Assembly (NCBI RefSeq): GCF_900105185.1
Contig: NZ_FNTJ01000001.1
Location: forward strand, 1,313,501 to 1,377,500
Length of the DNA: 64,000 bases
Reading direction: 5' to 3'
Source of the DNA: Pseudomonas saponiphila
Lineage (GTDB): Bacteria > Pseudomonadota > Gammaproteobacteria > Pseudomonadales > Pseudomonadaceae
This document shows, one piece after another, positions 50,281-60,840 of this stretch; within the stretch, counting starts at the first letter, position 1, and each line of letters opens with the position of its first letter. Made by a program: the position numbers and the translations under genes. The notes under the pieces are model-generated. The model searched no databases, was not told where the DNA came from, and saw only the letters and a list, made by a program, of their open reading frames with translations.

Positions 50281-51087
50281 ATGAGCTCTCGCACATTCAC
50301 CCTCATTGCCTTGTCCCTGATCCTGGGCTTGGGCGCGGCATGGATGGCCAACAACTGGCTCAATGCACGGCTCAATGTCGGTCCCGACGACAACCAGCGC
50401 AACGTGGTGGTGGCCACTGTCGAGATTGCCTTCGGGCAGATGGTAGAAGCCCAGCAGGTGGGCGTGGTGCGCATGCCCAAGGATGCGGTTCCGGACGATG
50501 CCTTTGACTCCACCGACAAGGTGGTGGGCAAGATCGCCACATTCTCCATGCTGCGCGGCGACATCCTGCGCGCTGCGCGCCTGGCCGAGCACCTGGGGGG
50601 CAGCACCCTGGCATCGCTGATCGAGCCGGACAAACGTGCGATATCGGTCCGGGTGGACGATGTGGTCGGCGTCGGCGGGTTCCTGCTCCCGGGCAATCGG
50701 GTCGATGTCCTGGCCACTCGCCAGACTGGCAACGATGGCAATGCCGAATCCAAGACCATCCTCGAGGACCTGCGGGTACTGGCCGTGGACCAGACCGCCA
50801 GTACCGACAAGACCCAGCCGGTGGTCGTGCGTGCAGTGACCCTGGAGATGACGCCGGTTCAGGCAGAAGTGCTGGTCAAGGGCATGACGGCAGGCAAGCT
50901 GCAACTGGCCCTGCGCAATCCGCTGGATAACAACAAGCGGCCTCTGCCCGTCGAGCCGGTGGCCATGGTTCAGGAAGCGCCGGCACCCGTAGTGAGCAAG
51001 CCGCTCGTGCACCGCCGCGCGGCTCCTGAGGCTGCTGGGATCACGGTAATCCGCGGTGTCGAGGTCAATGTCATCAAGGCTCTGTAG
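50281..51087 (+). CDS. rcpC: Flp pilus assembly protein RcpC/CpaB
   Basis: A 268-residue protein with an N-terminal membrane anchor (TFTLIALSLILGLGAAWMA) and a SAF-like domain (VVVATVEIAFGQMVEAQQVG, DKVVGKIATFSMLRGDILRA). The CpaB core GFLLPGNRVDVLATR follows. It lies in the periplasm and helps the secretin RcpA assemble. The 12-bp spacing from the ATPase gene indicates one operon. Confidence 0.9.
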   Translation: MSSRTFTLIALSLILGLGAAWMANNWLNARLNVGPDDNQRNVVVATVEIAFGQMVEAQQVGVVRMPKDAVPDDAFDSTDKVVGKIATFSMLRGDILRAARLAEHLGGSTLASLIEPDKRAISVRVDDVVGVGGFLLPGNRVDVLATRQTGNDGNAESKTILEDLRVLAVDQTASTDKTQPVVVRAVTLEMTPVQAEVLVKGMTAGKLQLALRNPLDNNKRPLPVEPVAMVQEAPAPVVSKPLVHRRAAPEAAGITVIRGVEVNVIKAL

Positions 51088-51134
51088 GCGGTTCGGGCTG
51101 GACAGGGACAGAGCGAGAAGGGGAGGGCTTGAAG

Positions 51135-52333
51135 ATGAAATCGTGTATACGGCCGCCGCTCACCGCGTTTCCGTCCCGTCAGCGCGGGGCGATGATCATC
51201 CTGGTGGTGATCGCCATGGCCTCGCTCCTGTTGATGGGCGCCCTGGCCCTGGATGGCAGCCATATGCTGCTGAACAAGACACGGCTGCAAAATGCCGTGG
51301 ACGCGGCGGCATTGAGTGGCGCCAAGACCCTGAGCATGGTGCCGGGCGTGACTGGTGCCGCAAGCCTGACCCAGACCGCCGCGTTGGCCACCTTGACCCT
51401 CAATGCCAATGCTTCCGGCAACCAGGAGCTGGCCAAGGCCATTGGCGGTAACGCCTCGGGGTTCGCCAAGGTCGAACTGGCCTCCAGCGTGTATGGACCT
51501 TTCTCTTTCCCCGGGCCGGCCAATGCCACCTATGTCCGGGTCACGGTAGCCAACTATCCCTTGAGCAGCTTTTTCTGGGGCGTGTTCCAGGCCTTGGGCA
51601 ATGGCGGCAACAAGTCGGTGGCGGCCGTGGCTACTGCGGGCCCGAGCCCAACCAGCCCGTGCGACCTGACGCCGTTGCTGGTGTGCGGCGACCCCAGCAA
51701 GAACAACCCGGCCACCGGCATGTTCTGGGGCTACAAGTTCGGCGATCTGCAGGTATTGAAAACCGCGGCCAACAACAACTCGGCAATCGGCCCGGGGAAT
51801 TTTCAACTGCTGGACTTCGGTTCTGGCGGCAATACGGTCAGGCAGGCGCTGGCGGGTGGAATCAATCAGTGCAACAGCGTGGGTTCCACTGTCCTGACCA
51901 AGCCGGGCAACACCGTGGGGCCATCTGCCCAGGGGCTCAATACCCGCTTCAACCAGTACAGCGGTGGCCTCAGCGCGTCGGATTATCCACCGGACCTGGT
52001 GACTACCGTCAACGCCAAGTCGCTGACTTACACCGGCTCTCCGGCGCAGATCCAGTACAACGGGCAAGCGGTCACTTCGAGCAACGGCAATCTGTCCACG
52101 CCCAGTGGTGCCTTGTATGGCTACAACAACTGGGTTCAGGCCTCGGCAGGCTGTGTCGCCGGCACCGGCGGTGGTTGCCAGAGCAACGGCGTGTTCGAGC
52201 GGCGGATCCTGAAGATCGTGATCGGCGACTGCTCGGGCAAGAACGACGGCGCCTCGTCAATTCCGGTGCTCGGTTTCGGTTGCTACTTCGTGCTGCAGCC
52301 CGAGGCGCAACAGGGCAATTCGGCGCAGATCTT
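51135..52333 (+). pseudogene. tadG: TadG-like Flp pilus protein, N-terminal part (split by IS21)
   Basis: ATG 51135 follows gggagg at 8 bp. QRGAMIILVVIAMASLLLMG with the following ALDGSHMLLNKTRLQNAVDA is the TadE/TadG-type N-terminal helix. The long periplasmic part has paired Cys (CDLTPLLVCGD, CVAGTGGGC). At 52333 the IS21 copy 2 interrupts it and the frame ends about 12 codons into the element (FGERDRAFR). Joined to 54981-55113 after removing one TSD it restores AQIFGQFVSQCEG and a 443-residue protein. Confidence 0.92.
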
Positions 52334-52426
52334 TGCGGATTTCGGTGAACGTGACCGAGCGTTTCGCTAATACGTGACCGGTGCTTCCACCCCGGTTGCG
52401 CGGGTTCTGGATTGTAATCGCATCGG

Positions 52427-53176
52427 TCACGATGCGGCTTGTTCCTCGGCTTTTTTTCGGCGCAGCGACTCGCCTTTCATCGTCAGTCGGTAGGCGTTGT
52501 GCACCAGGCGGTCGAGGATGGCATCGGCCAGGGTCGGGTCGTTGATCCAGCCGTGCCAGTGCTCGATGGGCAGTTGGCTCGTCAGGATGGTGGAGCGGCT
52601 GCCAGCGCGGTCGTCGATCACCTCCAGCAGGTCATGCCGGGCTCCTTCCTCCAGCGGGGCTAGCGCCCAGTCGTCCAGCACCAGGACGTCGACCTTTGCC
52701 AGCTGTTGCAGGGTACGGCCGAAGCTGCCGTCGCCATGAGCGATGCGCAGTTGTTCCAGCAGGCGCGGGGTGCGCAGGTACAGGGTGCTATAGCCCTGGC
52801 GGCAGGCCTGGTTGCCCAGGGCGCAGGCCAGCCAGGTTTTGCCGGCACCGGTCGGGCCGGTCAGCAGCAGGTTGTGCTGCTGGCGGATCCAGTCGCCACT
52901 GGCCAGGGTGGCGATCAGACGCTCGTCCAGGGCGCGTCCGGTGCGGCGGTCGAGATCTTCCAGGCAGGCGTTGGCGTACTTGAGCTTGGCCTTCTTGCGC
53001 AGCCGTACCAGGCGCTGGTTGTCACGCCAGGCCAGTTCGCGGTCGAGCAGTAGGCCGAGGCGTTCATCGAAGCTCAGGCTGTGGCTGGCCGGCAGCGTCC
53101 ATTGCTCTTCCAGGGCGCGGGCCATGCCGTCCAGGCGTAGCTGGTGCAGTTGATTCAGGGTGTGTTGCGGCATCAT
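52427..53176 (-). CDS. istB: IS21 helper ATPase IstB (copy 2)
   Basis: 249 residues, identical to the copy 1 IstB: Walker A GPTGAGKT at 107-114 and Walker [10 protein letters not shown]. Start at the mirrored ATG pair. It overlaps istA by 113 bp as in copy 1, so the overlap is a property of the element and not a new mutation. Confidence 0.95.
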   Translation of the reverse strand: MMPQHTLNQLHQLRLDGMARALEEQWTLPASHSLSFDERLGLLLDRELAWRDNQRLVRLRKKAKLKYANACLEDLDRRTGRALDERLIATLASGDWIRQQHNLLLTGPTGAGKTWLACALGNQACRQGYSTLYLRTPRLLEQLRIAHGDGSFGRTLQQLAKVDVLVLDDWALAPLEEGARHDLLEVIDDRAGSRSTILTSQLPIEHWHGWINDPTLADAILDRLVHNAYRLTMKGESLRRKKAEEQAAS

Positions 53177-54749
53177 CGAACAGCTCCTGTTGCGGGGGTT
53201 GGTAGTAGTCGGCGCCACGGACGTTCTCGTGGTCGCCGGGTAAGGTCGTTTCGGCGGCACGCTGGGGCAGCGGCTGTTGATCCAGGCCTTGCTGGAGCAG
53301 GTTGCGCACGCTGCGCCCGGTGAAGGCGCGCAGGTGTACGGCACGTTCGGCAGCGGCTTCCAGGCGTGCATTGCCATAGCGCCGGGCCAGCGAGAGCAGG
53401 CCGAGGCAGGCGCGGTAGCCCATCTCCGGGTGCGGCTTGTGGGTCAGTTGGTGATCGATCAGTTGGCGCGTGTAGGGGCCGATCCGCGCGCCCCAGTCGA
53501 GCAGGCGTTGTGGCGTCCATTCGCGATGCGCCTGGTGCGCCGCGGGCATGTGCTCGCGCTGGGTACTGTAAGCGCCGCGTCGCCCCAGCAGCAGGTGGCT
53601 GGCCACCCGCCGGTTGCCATGCAGCACTTCCAGGGTGTGTGCCGTCAGTCGCACGTCCACGTTCTGCCGGGCCAGGGCGGAGGGCACGCTGTAGAAGCTG
53701 CCATTGACCTCGATGTGGTAGTCGATGCTGACCTTGCAGCGCTTGAAGGTGGCGACCTCGTAGGGATGCACCGGCAGCGCTCGCAAGGCCGGGCGATCCA
53801 GGCGCTCGAACCAGTCGCGCCGGCAGCCATCGAGCCGCTTGAACGGGCGCCGATTCAGATCCTCCAGCAGCTCGGCGATGGCCTGGTTAAGCGCATGCAG
53901 GCTGAAGAACTGCCGATGGCGCAGCCGCGCCATGATCCAGCGCTCGACCACCTGCACCGCCACCTCGGCCTTGGCCTTGTCCTGAGGCTTGCGTGGCCGT
54001 GCCGGCAGGATCACCGTCTGGTAATGACGCGCGCACTCCAGCGTGGCCCGGTTCAGGCCCGGCTCGTAGCGATCCGGCTGGGCGACCAGGGCGCGCGGAT
54101 TGTCCGGCACAACCATTTCCGGCACGCCGCCAAAGTAGGTCAGAGCCTGGCCCAGCGAGGTCAGCCAGTCCACCTGGGTTTCGCCTGGCGTCGCGCAGGC
54201 ATAGGTGTAATTCGAGGCGCCCAGGGCGGCGACGAAGATGTGCGCCCGGCGCACTTCGCCGGTGGCCGGGTCGACCACCGGCAGCGTCGGCCCGGCATAG
54301 TCGATGAATAGCTTCTCGCCCGCACGGTGCAGCTGACGCATCGAACGTTTGAGCGTCTGGGCGTAGCGCCGGTAGTGCTCGACGAACTGGGTGTAGCGGT
54401 AGGTCGGCTGGCCCGCATGCGCGGCGAGATATTCCTCCCACAGCAGCTGCAAGGTCACGCCCTTGCGTCGCAACTCGCGGTGGATGCTCAGCACATCGGG
54501 CAGCACTCGCTCACCGCGCGGCTTGTTCGTCGACGTCGGTGCAAACAAGGCGGCCGCCAGCGCGGCCTCGTCCATGGCCACCAGCGCCGGCCAGTCCAGC
54601 CCGGCCACCCGCGCCGCCGCGATGTACTTGCTAACCACGCCCTTGGACAGCTGCAAGGCACGGGCAATCTTCTCGTGGGACAAGCCGGCCTCAAACTTGA
54701 GGCGCAGACATTCTTTGATGTTTCGCATGGCTACTCGCGGCGCCGCCAT
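53064..54749 (-). CDS. istA: IS21 transposase IstA (copy 2)
   Basis: 561 residues, identical to the copy 1 IstA, with HTH at 22-45 and DDE residues Asp150, Asp216 and Glu262. Both genes of this copy are intact, so the element should be transposition-competent. It is read leftward, opposite to tad transcription. Confidence 0.95.
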   Translation of the reverse strand: MAAPRVAMRNIKECLRLKFEAGLSHEKIARALQLSKGVVSKYIAAARVAGLDWPALVAMDEAALAAALFAPTSTNKPRGERVLPDVLSIHRELRRKGVTLQLLWEEYLAAHAGQPTYRYTQFVEHYRRYAQTLKRSMRQLHRAGEKLFIDYAGPTLPVVDPATGEVRRAHIFVAALGASNYTYACATPGETQVDWLTSLGQALTYFGGVPEMVVPDNPRALVAQPDRYEPGLNRATLECARHYQTVILPARPRKPQDKAKAEVAVQVVERWIMARLRHRQFFSLHALNQAIAELLEDLNRRPFKRLDGCRRDWFERLDRPALRALPVHPYEVATFKRCKVSIDYHIEVNGSFYSVPSALARQNVDVRLTAHTLEVLHGNRRVASHLLLGRRGAYSTQREHMPAAHQAHREWTPQRLLDWGARIGPYTRQLIDHQLTHKPHPEMGYRACLGLLSLARRYGNARLEAAAERAVHLRAFTGRSVRNLLQQGLDQQPLPQRAAETTLPGDHENVRGADYYQPPQQELFDDAATHPESTAPATPGRHGPRPGRAMDAAGQPQPELR

Positions 54750-54980
54750 CTTCCTCTCCCGAAATCGGTCGAGGATGGCGGCGCATCAGGTCATGCGCAA
54801 CGAAGGGGAAGGCTTTCGCTAAGTCGTGACCGGCGATTTCGGTAAGCCGTGACCACCTGTTTCGGAACAGGCGGAAAATCGGTCACGTTGCTACCGAAAT
54901 GAGCGGTCACGCGTTAGCGAAATGACCGGTCACGATCAACCGAAACGGCCGGTCACGGTGCTCCGAAATCCGCAGATCTT

Positions 54981-55113
54981 CGGTCAGTTCGTCAGTCAAT
55001 GCGAAGGCGACAACGTGCCGGGCCCCAACCCGGCGAACACTTCCGGGCCGCAGATCATCCAGTTGTACAAGACCTACATCGACAACAACCAGACGCCGAG
55101 TACCGACTCGTAG
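54981..55113 (+). pseudogene. tadG: TadG-like protein, C-terminal part (split by IS21)
   Basis: The last 44 codons of the interrupted gene: after the TSD the frame reads GQFVSQCEGDNVPGPNPANT and ends PSTDS with TAG at 55111-55113. The tadE ribosome site (aggaggg) overlaps this end, so the fragment still adjoins tadE as in an intact operon. It has no start codon of its own. Confidence 0.9.
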
Positions 55114-55122
55114 GAGGGAGTG

Positions 55123-55593
55123 ATGAGACGCAGTGGATACAGACTGCCGACCGCCCAGAGCGGCATGGCGATGGTGGAGCTGGCAATTACCCTGCCGCTG
55201 CTGGCGTTGCTGATGCTGACCTTCGGTGAATTCGGGCGCATGTTGTTCCAGTACAACAGCCTGATGCAGGCCAGCCGTGACGCCGGGCGCTTTGCCGCCG
55301 CCCAGGCCTGGAACGGCACCCTTGGCACGGTCAGCCTGAGTTCTTCGCTGATCTCCCAGACCCAGAATGTTGCGGTTTACGGCGTCCCCGCCAATCCCAA
55401 TGGCTACCCCCCCGTGGTTTCCGGCCTGACGACCGGCAATGTGCAGGTCAGCACGGTCGGGACCGACCATGTCCAGGTCAGCATCAACTACACCTTCGTG
55501 CCGGTGATCGGCAGCGCGCTGCCTGCTCTCTATGGCAGCAGCGTGCCGCTGGGCCTGGCGTTGACCTCGACTATCGTGATGAGGGCCTTGTGA
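55123..55593 (+). CDS. tadE: TadE-type pseudopilin
   Basis: A 156-residue protein with an N-terminal basic leader and pilin-like helix (SGMAMVELAITLPLLALLML with Glu at the +5-type position), then GRMLFQYNSLMQASRDAGRF, the TadE domain signature. A minor pseudopilin processed by TadV. ATG 55123 overlaps an upstream GTG and follows aggaggg. Its TGA overlaps the next ATG. Confidence 0.9.
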   Translation: MRRSGYRLPTAQSGMAMVELAITLPLLALLMLTFGEFGRMLFQYNSLMQASRDAGRFAAAQAWNGTLGTVSLSSSLISQTQNVAVYGVPANPNGYPPVVSGLTTGNVQVSTVGTDHVQVSINYTFVPVIGSALPALYGSSVPLGLALTSTIVMRAL

Positions 55594-56096
55594 TGAACGT
55601 CCGGCACATGCGTGGGGTGTATATCGTCGAATTTGCCATCGCCAGCCTGGTGCTGTTCACCCTGCTGTTCGGCGCCCTGGAGGTCGGCCGGCTGTATTTC
55701 ACCGTCAACACCCTTAATGAAACGGTACGCCGCGGCGCTCGCCTGGCGGCGGTGTGCGATATCAAGGACCCGGTCATTCTGCGGCGGGCGATGTTCAACT
55801 CGGCGACCAATACCGGCGCCAGCAGCCTGATCGCCAGCCTCACCAGCGCCAATCTGAAACTGGTCTACCTGGATGCAAACGGCGCGGTGGTCGCCAACCC
55901 CAACGACCTCACCAGCAGCACCGGTTTTATCGCCATCCGCTATGTCCGGCTGGAGGTGTCGAATTTCAGTTTCAACCTGCTGATCCCCGGGTTTGGCGGG
56001 GCGTTCATTTTGCCGATGTTCAAGTCCACCGTGCCGCGCGAAAGCCTGGGTCGACAGCCTGATGCGACGGTCAATCCGGAGATCACACCATGCTAA
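55593..56096 (+). CDS. Second TadE/TadF-like pseudopilin
   Basis: A 167-residue protein with a TadE-like N-terminus: MRGVYIVEFAIASLVLFTLL and GALEVGRLYFTVNTLNETVR, ending in a variable periplasmic domain with Cys at the C-terminus. Probably the TadF-equivalent minor pseudopilin. It is coupled to tadE (tgATG) and overlaps tadZ by 7 bp. Confidence 0.82.
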   Translation: MNVRHMRGVYIVEFAIASLVLFTLLFGALEVGRLYFTVNTLNETVRRGARLAAVCDIKDPVILRRAMFNSATNTGASSLIASLTSANLKLVYLDANGAVVANPNDLTSSTGFIAIRYVRLEVSNFSFNLLIPGFGGAFILPMFKSTVPRESLGRQPDATVNPEITPC

Positions 56097-57307
56097 GTAC
56101 CCGAGCAGCCCCCGCCACCCCCGCGGCTGACAGATCCGGCATGCGCCTGCTGATCAGTGGGCGAGATGCGTCGGCCTTGAGTCATCTGAAAGCCCTGAGC
56201 TCGAAGCTGCCCGGCCTGCAGGTCAGTACGCGCCTGGTGAGCAATGGTCATACCGATCCGTTGTATGGGTTGGAGCAGATGCCGGACTTCCTGTTGTTGA
56301 GGGTCAGCCACCTGTGGCGCGAGGAGCTGGCGGCGCTGTTGCAGCATCCGGTGAAGGAGCGTCCGCCACTTCTGGTCTGTGGCCCGCTGGACGAGCGTGA
56401 AGGCATGCGCCTGGCGATGCAGGCCGGTGCCCGTGACTTTCTGCCGGAGCCGGTCGCCGCCGAGGAGTTGCAGGCGGCGCTGGGCCGCATGGTGATGGAG
56501 GCCCATGCGGAACAGGGGGCAGGGGGCAAGTTGATTGCGGTGATGAATGCCAAGGGCGGATCGGGCGCTTCCATGCTGGCCTGCAATCTGGCCCATCAGC
56601 TCAGCGAGCGGGGTGGCCGAACCCTGCTGCTGGACCTGGACCTGCAGTTTGGCAGCGTGACCCACTGTTTTGATGTCATGCCGACCCACAGTCATGTGGA
56701 GGTGCTGCAACAGGTCGAGAGCCTGGATGGTATTGCCTTGCGCGGCTATTGCAGCCATTTCAGCCCCACCCTGCATGTGCTGGGGGGGCGTACCGGGGAA
56801 CTGTTCCTGGCTCAGGACATCCGCATTGAACAGCTCGAAGGCTTGTTGCGCCTGGCGCGCAGCACCTATGACTGGGTGGTGGTGGATCTGCCGAGGCAGA
56901 TCGACCATCTCACCGGCATCACCCTGGAGCATGCCGATCACGTCTTCATCGTGCTGCAGCAGAGTCTCAGCCACCTGAAGGACGGCACCCACCTGCTGCG
57001 CATTCTGCGCGACGACCTGGGGGTGCAGAACAACCGTCTGCAGGTGGTGGTCAATCGCTACGACAAGTCCTCGGCCGTCAGCCTCAAGGACATTGGCGAG
57101 GCATTGCGCTGCACCGATCTGCACAAACTGCCCAACGACTATGCGGTGGTGGGCGAGAGCCAGAACACCGGCGTGCCGCTGGAGCTGCACGCGCCGCGTG
57201 CCGGCATCACCGCGGCCCTGCGCGACTTGAGTCAGCGCCTGATCGGTATCCAGGCCGAGGAGCAGGGTCTGCTCAAACGTACTTTCAGCCGTCTGTTCGG
57301 AGGGTAA
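56090..57307 (+). CDS. tadZ: Tad localisation ATPase TadZ/CpaE
   Basis: A 405-residue MinD/ParA-superfamily protein. The N-terminal ~130 residues form a receiver-like atypical domain (MRLLISGRDASALSHLKALS). The P-loop is deviant, VMNAKGGSGASMLACNLAHQ, with the signature Lys but Ala in place of the second Lys. LLDLDLQFGSVTHCF is the switch I region. TadZ sets the pole position of the pilus machine. It lies 3 bp before tadA. Confidence 0.92.
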   Translation: MLSTRAAPATPAADRSGMRLLISGRDASALSHLKALSSKLPGLQVSTRLVSNGHTDPLYGLEQMPDFLLLRVSHLWREELAALLQHPVKERPPLLVCGPLDEREGMRLAMQAGARDFLPEPVAAEELQAALGRMVMEAHAEQGAGGKLIAVMNAKGGSGASMLACNLAHQLSERGGRTLLLDLDLQFGSVTHCFDVMPTHSHVEVLQQVESLDGIALRGYCSHFSPTLHVLGGRTGELFLAQDIRIEQLEGLLRLARSTYDWVVVDLPRQIDHLTGITLEHADHVFIVLQQSLSHLKDGTHLLRILRDDLGVQNNRLQVVVNRYDKSSAVSLKDIGEALRCTDLHKLPNDYAVVGESQNTGVPLELHAPRAGITAALRDLSQRLIGIQAEEQGLLKRTFSRLFGG

Positions 57308-57310
57308 GCC

Positions 57311-58750
57311 ATGCTCAGCGACTTTCGAAATCGCCTGCGTCAGCAATCCAGCAAGCCAGCCCCGGCAGATGGGCCAGCCGCAGCCATCAGCAGTGAGGAC
57401 TGTGTCAGCGTGCTCATGGCCTGGGAAGCCAGCGTGCCCGATGTGCTCTACGAGACCCGGACCAAACTCAGTTCGATGGAGACCGAGTGGCGGGAGAAGA
57501 TCTACCAGCAGTTGCTCAAGGTCATGGACCTGTCCTTGCTGGATACGCTGGAACCGGCCGACGCCGGGCGGCAGATCCGCGAGCTCAGCCTGCGGCTGCT
57601 CGACGAGCACTCGGCGCCGGTCAGTGCCAGCAGCCGTCAGCTGATCATCAAGCAGATCACCGATGAGGTGCTGGGGCTTGGGCCATTGGAGCCGCTGCTG
57701 GCCGACCATACGGTGTCCGACATCCTGGTCAACGGCCATGCCTCGGTGTACGTGGAGCGCTTCGGCAAGTTGCAGAGGACCGATGTGCACTTTCGTGACG
57801 ATCATCATCTGCTGAACATCATCGATCGCATCGTTTCCAGCCTGGGGCGGCGCATTGATGAGTCTTCGCCCCTGGTGGACGCGCGCCTGAAGGACGGTTC
57901 GCGGGTCAACGCGATCATTCCGCCGCTGGCCATCGACGGGCCGAGCATGTCCATCCGCCGCTTTGCCGTGGACCTGCTCAATACCGAGAGCCTGGTGCAG
58001 ATGGGCACCCTGACGCCGGCCATCGCGCTGATGCTCAAGGCCATCGTCCGTGGTCGGCTCAATGTGCTGATTTCCGGCGGGACCGGCAGTGGCAAGACCA
58101 CCATGCTCAATGTGTTGTCCAGCTTCATCCCGCATAACGAGCGGATTGTCACCATCGAGGACTCGGCCGAGCTGCAGTTGCAGCAACCCCATGTGGTGCG
58201 CCTGGAAACCCGCCCATCGAACATTGAGGGCCGTGGTGAGGTGAGCCAGCGGGAACTGGTGCGCAACAGCCTGCGGATGCGCCCGGACCGCATCGTGATC
58301 GGTGAGGTACGGGGTGCCGAAGCGCTGGACATGTTGACCGCGATGAACACCGGACACGATGGGTCGCTGACCACCATTCACGCCAACACCGCGCGTGATG
58401 CCCTGGGGCGGATCGAGAACATGGTTTCGATGACGGGGGCGACGTTCCCGATCAAGGCCATGCGCCAGCAGATCGCCTCGGCCATAGGTGTGGTGATCCA
58501 GTTGGAGCGCCAGGAAGACGGTACGCGGCGCCTGGTCAGCGTGCAGGAGATCAACGGCATGGAGGGTGAAATCATCACCATGACCGAGATCTTCAGCTTT
58601 GTGCGCAGTGGCATCGGTGAGAAGGGCGAGGTTGTCGGCGAGTTCCGTCCCACCGGAATGGTGCCGGCGTTTCGCAACGTGCTGGCCAAGCGTGGCATTG
58701 AATTGCCGCTGAGCCTGTTCCGGCCGGAATGGATGGAGGACCAGCCATGA
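57311..58750 (+). CDS. tadA: Tad secretion ATPase TadA/CpaF
   Basis: A 479-residue VirB11-type traffic ATPase. Walker [14 protein letters not shown] (GGTGSGKT at 256-263), the Asp box region [20 protein letters not shown], Walker B region [14 protein letters not shown] and the His box [18 protein letters not shown] are all intact. It powers pilus polymerisation with TadB/TadC. The end overlaps the tadB start by 4 bp. Confidence 0.96.
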   Translation: MLSDFRNRLRQQSSKPAPADGPAAAISSEDCVSVLMAWEASVPDVLYETRTKLSSMETEWREKIYQQLLKVMDLSLLDTLEPADAGRQIRELSLRLLDEHSAPVSASSRQLIIKQITDEVLGLGPLEPLLADHTVSDILVNGHASVYVERFGKLQRTDVHFRDDHHLLNIIDRIVSSLGRRIDESSPLVDARLKDGSRVNAIIPPLAIDGPSMSIRRFAVDLLNTESLVQMGTLTPAIALMLKAIVRGRLNVLISGGTGSGKTTMLNVLSSFIPHNERIVTIEDSAELQLQQPHVVRLETRPSNIEGRGEVSQRELVRNSLRMRPDRIVIGEVRGAEALDMLTAMNTGHDGSLTTIHANTARDALGRIENMVSMTGATFPIKAMRQQIASAIGVVIQLERQEDGTRRLVSVQEINGMEGEIITMTEIFSFVRSGIGEKGEVVGEFRPTGMVPAFRNVLAKRGIELPLSLFRPEWMEDQP

Positions 58751-59733
58751 GTCAGATCCCCAGCGAATTTATCCTAGCGTTTCTCGGCATGGTGTTTACC
58801 GCCATGTTTCTTCTCAGCCAGGGCTTGGTCATACCGGTGTTCGGTGAGGCGAGCAAGGTGCGCAAGCGTATTCGCGGCCGGCTCAATCTGCTGGAGCGCG
58901 CGAGCAACCTGCCGAACATGCAGTCGATACTGCGGCAGAAATACTTGCGTCGCCTGTCACCGCTGGAGGCTCGCCTGGAGCAATTGCCCGTGATGGAAAG
59001 CCTGGCACAGATGATCGAGCAGTCCGGTCACGAGTACCGTGCCTATCGGGTGCTGTTGCTCGGTGTGGTGCTGGGGAGTGCCGTGGGTTTGCTGTTGTGG
59101 GTGCTTCTGCAAATCTGGTGGGTGGCGCTGCCGGTGGCGATGGCGGTGTTCTGGTTGCCGGTGCTGAAGATCTCCCGCGACCGCAGCAAGCGTTTTGCCG
59201 AATTCGAAGAAGGCTTGCCGGATGCACTGGATGCCGTGTGCCGGGCGCTGCGCGCCGGACACCCGTTCAATGAAACCCTGCAACTGGTCGCCGATGAGCA
59301 CAAGGGCCCGGTCGCGCATGAATTCGGCCTGACGTTTTCCGACATCAACTACGGCAATGACGTGCGCCGGGCGATGCTTGGCCTGCTGGAGCGCATGCCG
59401 AGCATGACGGTGATGATGCTGGTGACCACTGTGCTGATCCACCGTGAAACGGGGGGCAATCTGACGGAAGTGCTGGAGCGCCTGAGCAGCCTGATCCGCG
59501 GGCGCTTTCGCTTTCAGCGCAAGGTCCGGACGCTCTCGGCCGAAGGGCGCATGTCGGGCTGGATACTGGTGTCGATGCCCTTCGTACTGGCGGCGGCGAT
59601 CGTCTTCTCGAGCCCGACTTATCTACCTTTGCTGTTCCAGGAGCCGCTGGGCCAGAAGCTGGTCATCGGGGCGTTCATCGCGATGCTGATCGGCATTTTC
59701 TGGATACGCAAAATCATCCGGATTCAGGTTTGA
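58747..59733 (+). CDS. tadB: Tad inner-membrane platform protein TadB
   Basis: A 328-residue T2SSF-domain protein. An N-terminal helix ([20 protein letters not shown]), two middle helices (about 105-145) and a C-terminal pair (about 275-325) frame the cytosolic domain [20 protein letters not shown] and [23 protein letters not shown] 58747 is used; the 58729 frame adds six residues. With TadC it forms the platform. Confidence 0.93.
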   Translation: MSQIPSEFILAFLGMVFTAMFLLSQGLVIPVFGEASKVRKRIRGRLNLLERASNLPNMQSILRQKYLRRLSPLEARLEQLPVMESLAQMIEQSGHEYRAYRVLLLGVVLGSAVGLLLWVLLQIWWVALPVAMAVFWLPVLKISRDRSKRFAEFEEGLPDALDAVCRALRAGHPFNETLQLVADEHKGPVAHEFGLTFSDINYGNDVRRAMLGLLERMPSMTVMMLVTTVLIHRETGGNLTEVLERLSSLIRGRFRFQRKVRTLSAEGRMSGWILVSMPFVLAAAIVFSSPTYLPLLFQEPLGQKLVIGAFIAMLIGIFWIRKIIRIQV

Positions 59734-59760
59734 ACATCGGCGTTCGCAGGGGGTGAGGTC

Positions 59761-60723
59761 ATGGATTATCTATTGAGTCTGATCAATCGCGTGGTGGGCA
59801 ACGAAGCACTCGCGCGCCTGCTGTTCTCCGCGGCCATCGGCTTGAGCGTGGTGTTCGCGGTGGCGACCCTGGTGCTGCTGGTGATGGGGCTGCAAGACCC
59901 GGTGCAGCGTCGCCTGTTGCTGATCAAGCGTGGCCATGGCGCGGTGACCCGGGAGGCACCGAGCAACCTGCAGTTGATGCTTGAACAGGTCGGCCAGCGT
60001 TTTGTAGCGCAAGAGCAGGACCAGGTCTCCGCGACCCGGACCCTGCTGATACACGCCGGGTATCGCTCGCCTGCGGCGGTGCAGATGTACTGGGCCCTGC
60101 GCTTGCTGTCGCCGTTGCTCATGCTGGGCCTGGTGGTCCTGGTGCTGCCGCTGATTCCGAAGCTGTCGCTGCTCCTGGGGATCTTCCTGCTGGTTCTGGC
60201 GGCCGGTATCGGCTGGTTGGCTCCGGCGATCTATGTCAGTGCGCGGCGGCAGGCGCGCACGACCCGCTTGCTGGTGGCCTTTCCGGATGCGCTTGATTTG
60301 ATGGTGGTCTGTGTCGAGTCCGGCCTGGCCTTGCCCCAGGCCATCGAGCGGGTGTCCGAGGAAATGGCCGTCAGCCAACCGGATCTGGCCCTGGAGCTGG
60401 CGCTGGTCAACTCTGAAATCCGTGCCGGTATTCCCAGCACCGAAGCCCTCAAGCGCCTGGCGGATCGGACCGGGCTGGAGGACATTCGGGGCCTGGTGAG
60501 CCTGCTGGCGCAGAGCATCCGCTTTGGTACGAGCGTGGGGACTACCTTGCGGATCTATGCCGAGGAGTTTCGCGACCGGCGTACTCAGCTGGCGGAGGAA
60601 AAGGCTGCAAAAGTCGGGACCAAGTTGATCTTTCCACTGATTTTCTGCCTGTGGCCGAGCTTTTTCCTGGTGGCCATAGGTCCGGCAATCATTGGCGTAT
60701 TCAAGGTCTTCGGGAAGTTATGA
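59761..60723 (+). CDS. tadC: Tad inner-membrane platform protein TadC
   Basis: A 320-residue T2SSF-domain protein paralogous to TadB, with the same layout of N-terminal, middle and C-terminal helices. LLVAFPDALDLMVVCVESGL and LVSLLAQSIRFGTSVGTTLR are the cytosolic signature segments. It is the last rightward tad gene; the convergent DUF3613 gene begins about 115 bp away. Confidence 0.93.
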   Translation: MDYLLSLINRVVGNEALARLLFSAAIGLSVVFAVATLVLLVMGLQDPVQRRLLLIKRGHGAVTREAPSNLQLMLEQVGQRFVAQEQDQVSATRTLLIHAGYRSPAAVQMYWALRLLSPLLMLGLVVLVLPLIPKLSLLLGIFLLVLAAGIGWLAPAIYVSARRQARTTRLLVAFPDALDLMVVCVESGLALPQAIERVSEEMAVSQPDLALELALVNSEIRAGIPSTEALKRLADRTGLEDIRGLVSLLAQSIRFGTSVGTTLRIYAEEFRDRRTQLAEEKAAKVGTKLIFPLIFCLWPSFFLVAIGPAIIGVFKVFGKL

Positions 60724-60840
60724 AGGACGCGAGGCGCGGTAGATGCCTGCCAGCCTGCTCCATCAGCGGATGGGGCAGGTGCAGGAGGTCGGCTCGAACG
60801 ATGGCCGCCGAGCTTGAGGCGGGTCGCTGACAGTAACGGT

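Larger units (their letters stand above)
52334..54974 (-). mobile_element. IS21-family insertion sequence, copy 2
   Basis: 2,641 bp, the same length as copy 1 and inverted relative to it. The same terminal repeats are present (tgcggatttcgg at the left edge, ccgaaatccgca at the right). Perfect 6-bp target duplication gatctt (52328-52333 and 54975-54980). It interrupts tadG, with its genes transcribed against the Tad operon. Protein products match copy 1 residue for residue. Because each copy keeps its own matching TSD, no recombination between the two has occurred. Confidence 0.96.

Noticed and set aside
48928..51012. A 694-codon antisense frame opposite the Tad ATPase and rcpC
   Set aside because: Opposite strand carries conserved Walker motifs and CpaB signatures; the antisense frame has none.
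29456..52333. Inversion of the segment between the two IS copies
   Set aside because: Each copy is flanked by its own matching target duplication and both split genes rejoin in frame in place, so no inversion has taken place.
56093..58381. A 762-codon antisense frame across tadZ and tadA
   Set aside because: Gln/His-rich shadow translation opposite two clearly recognisable Tad genes.
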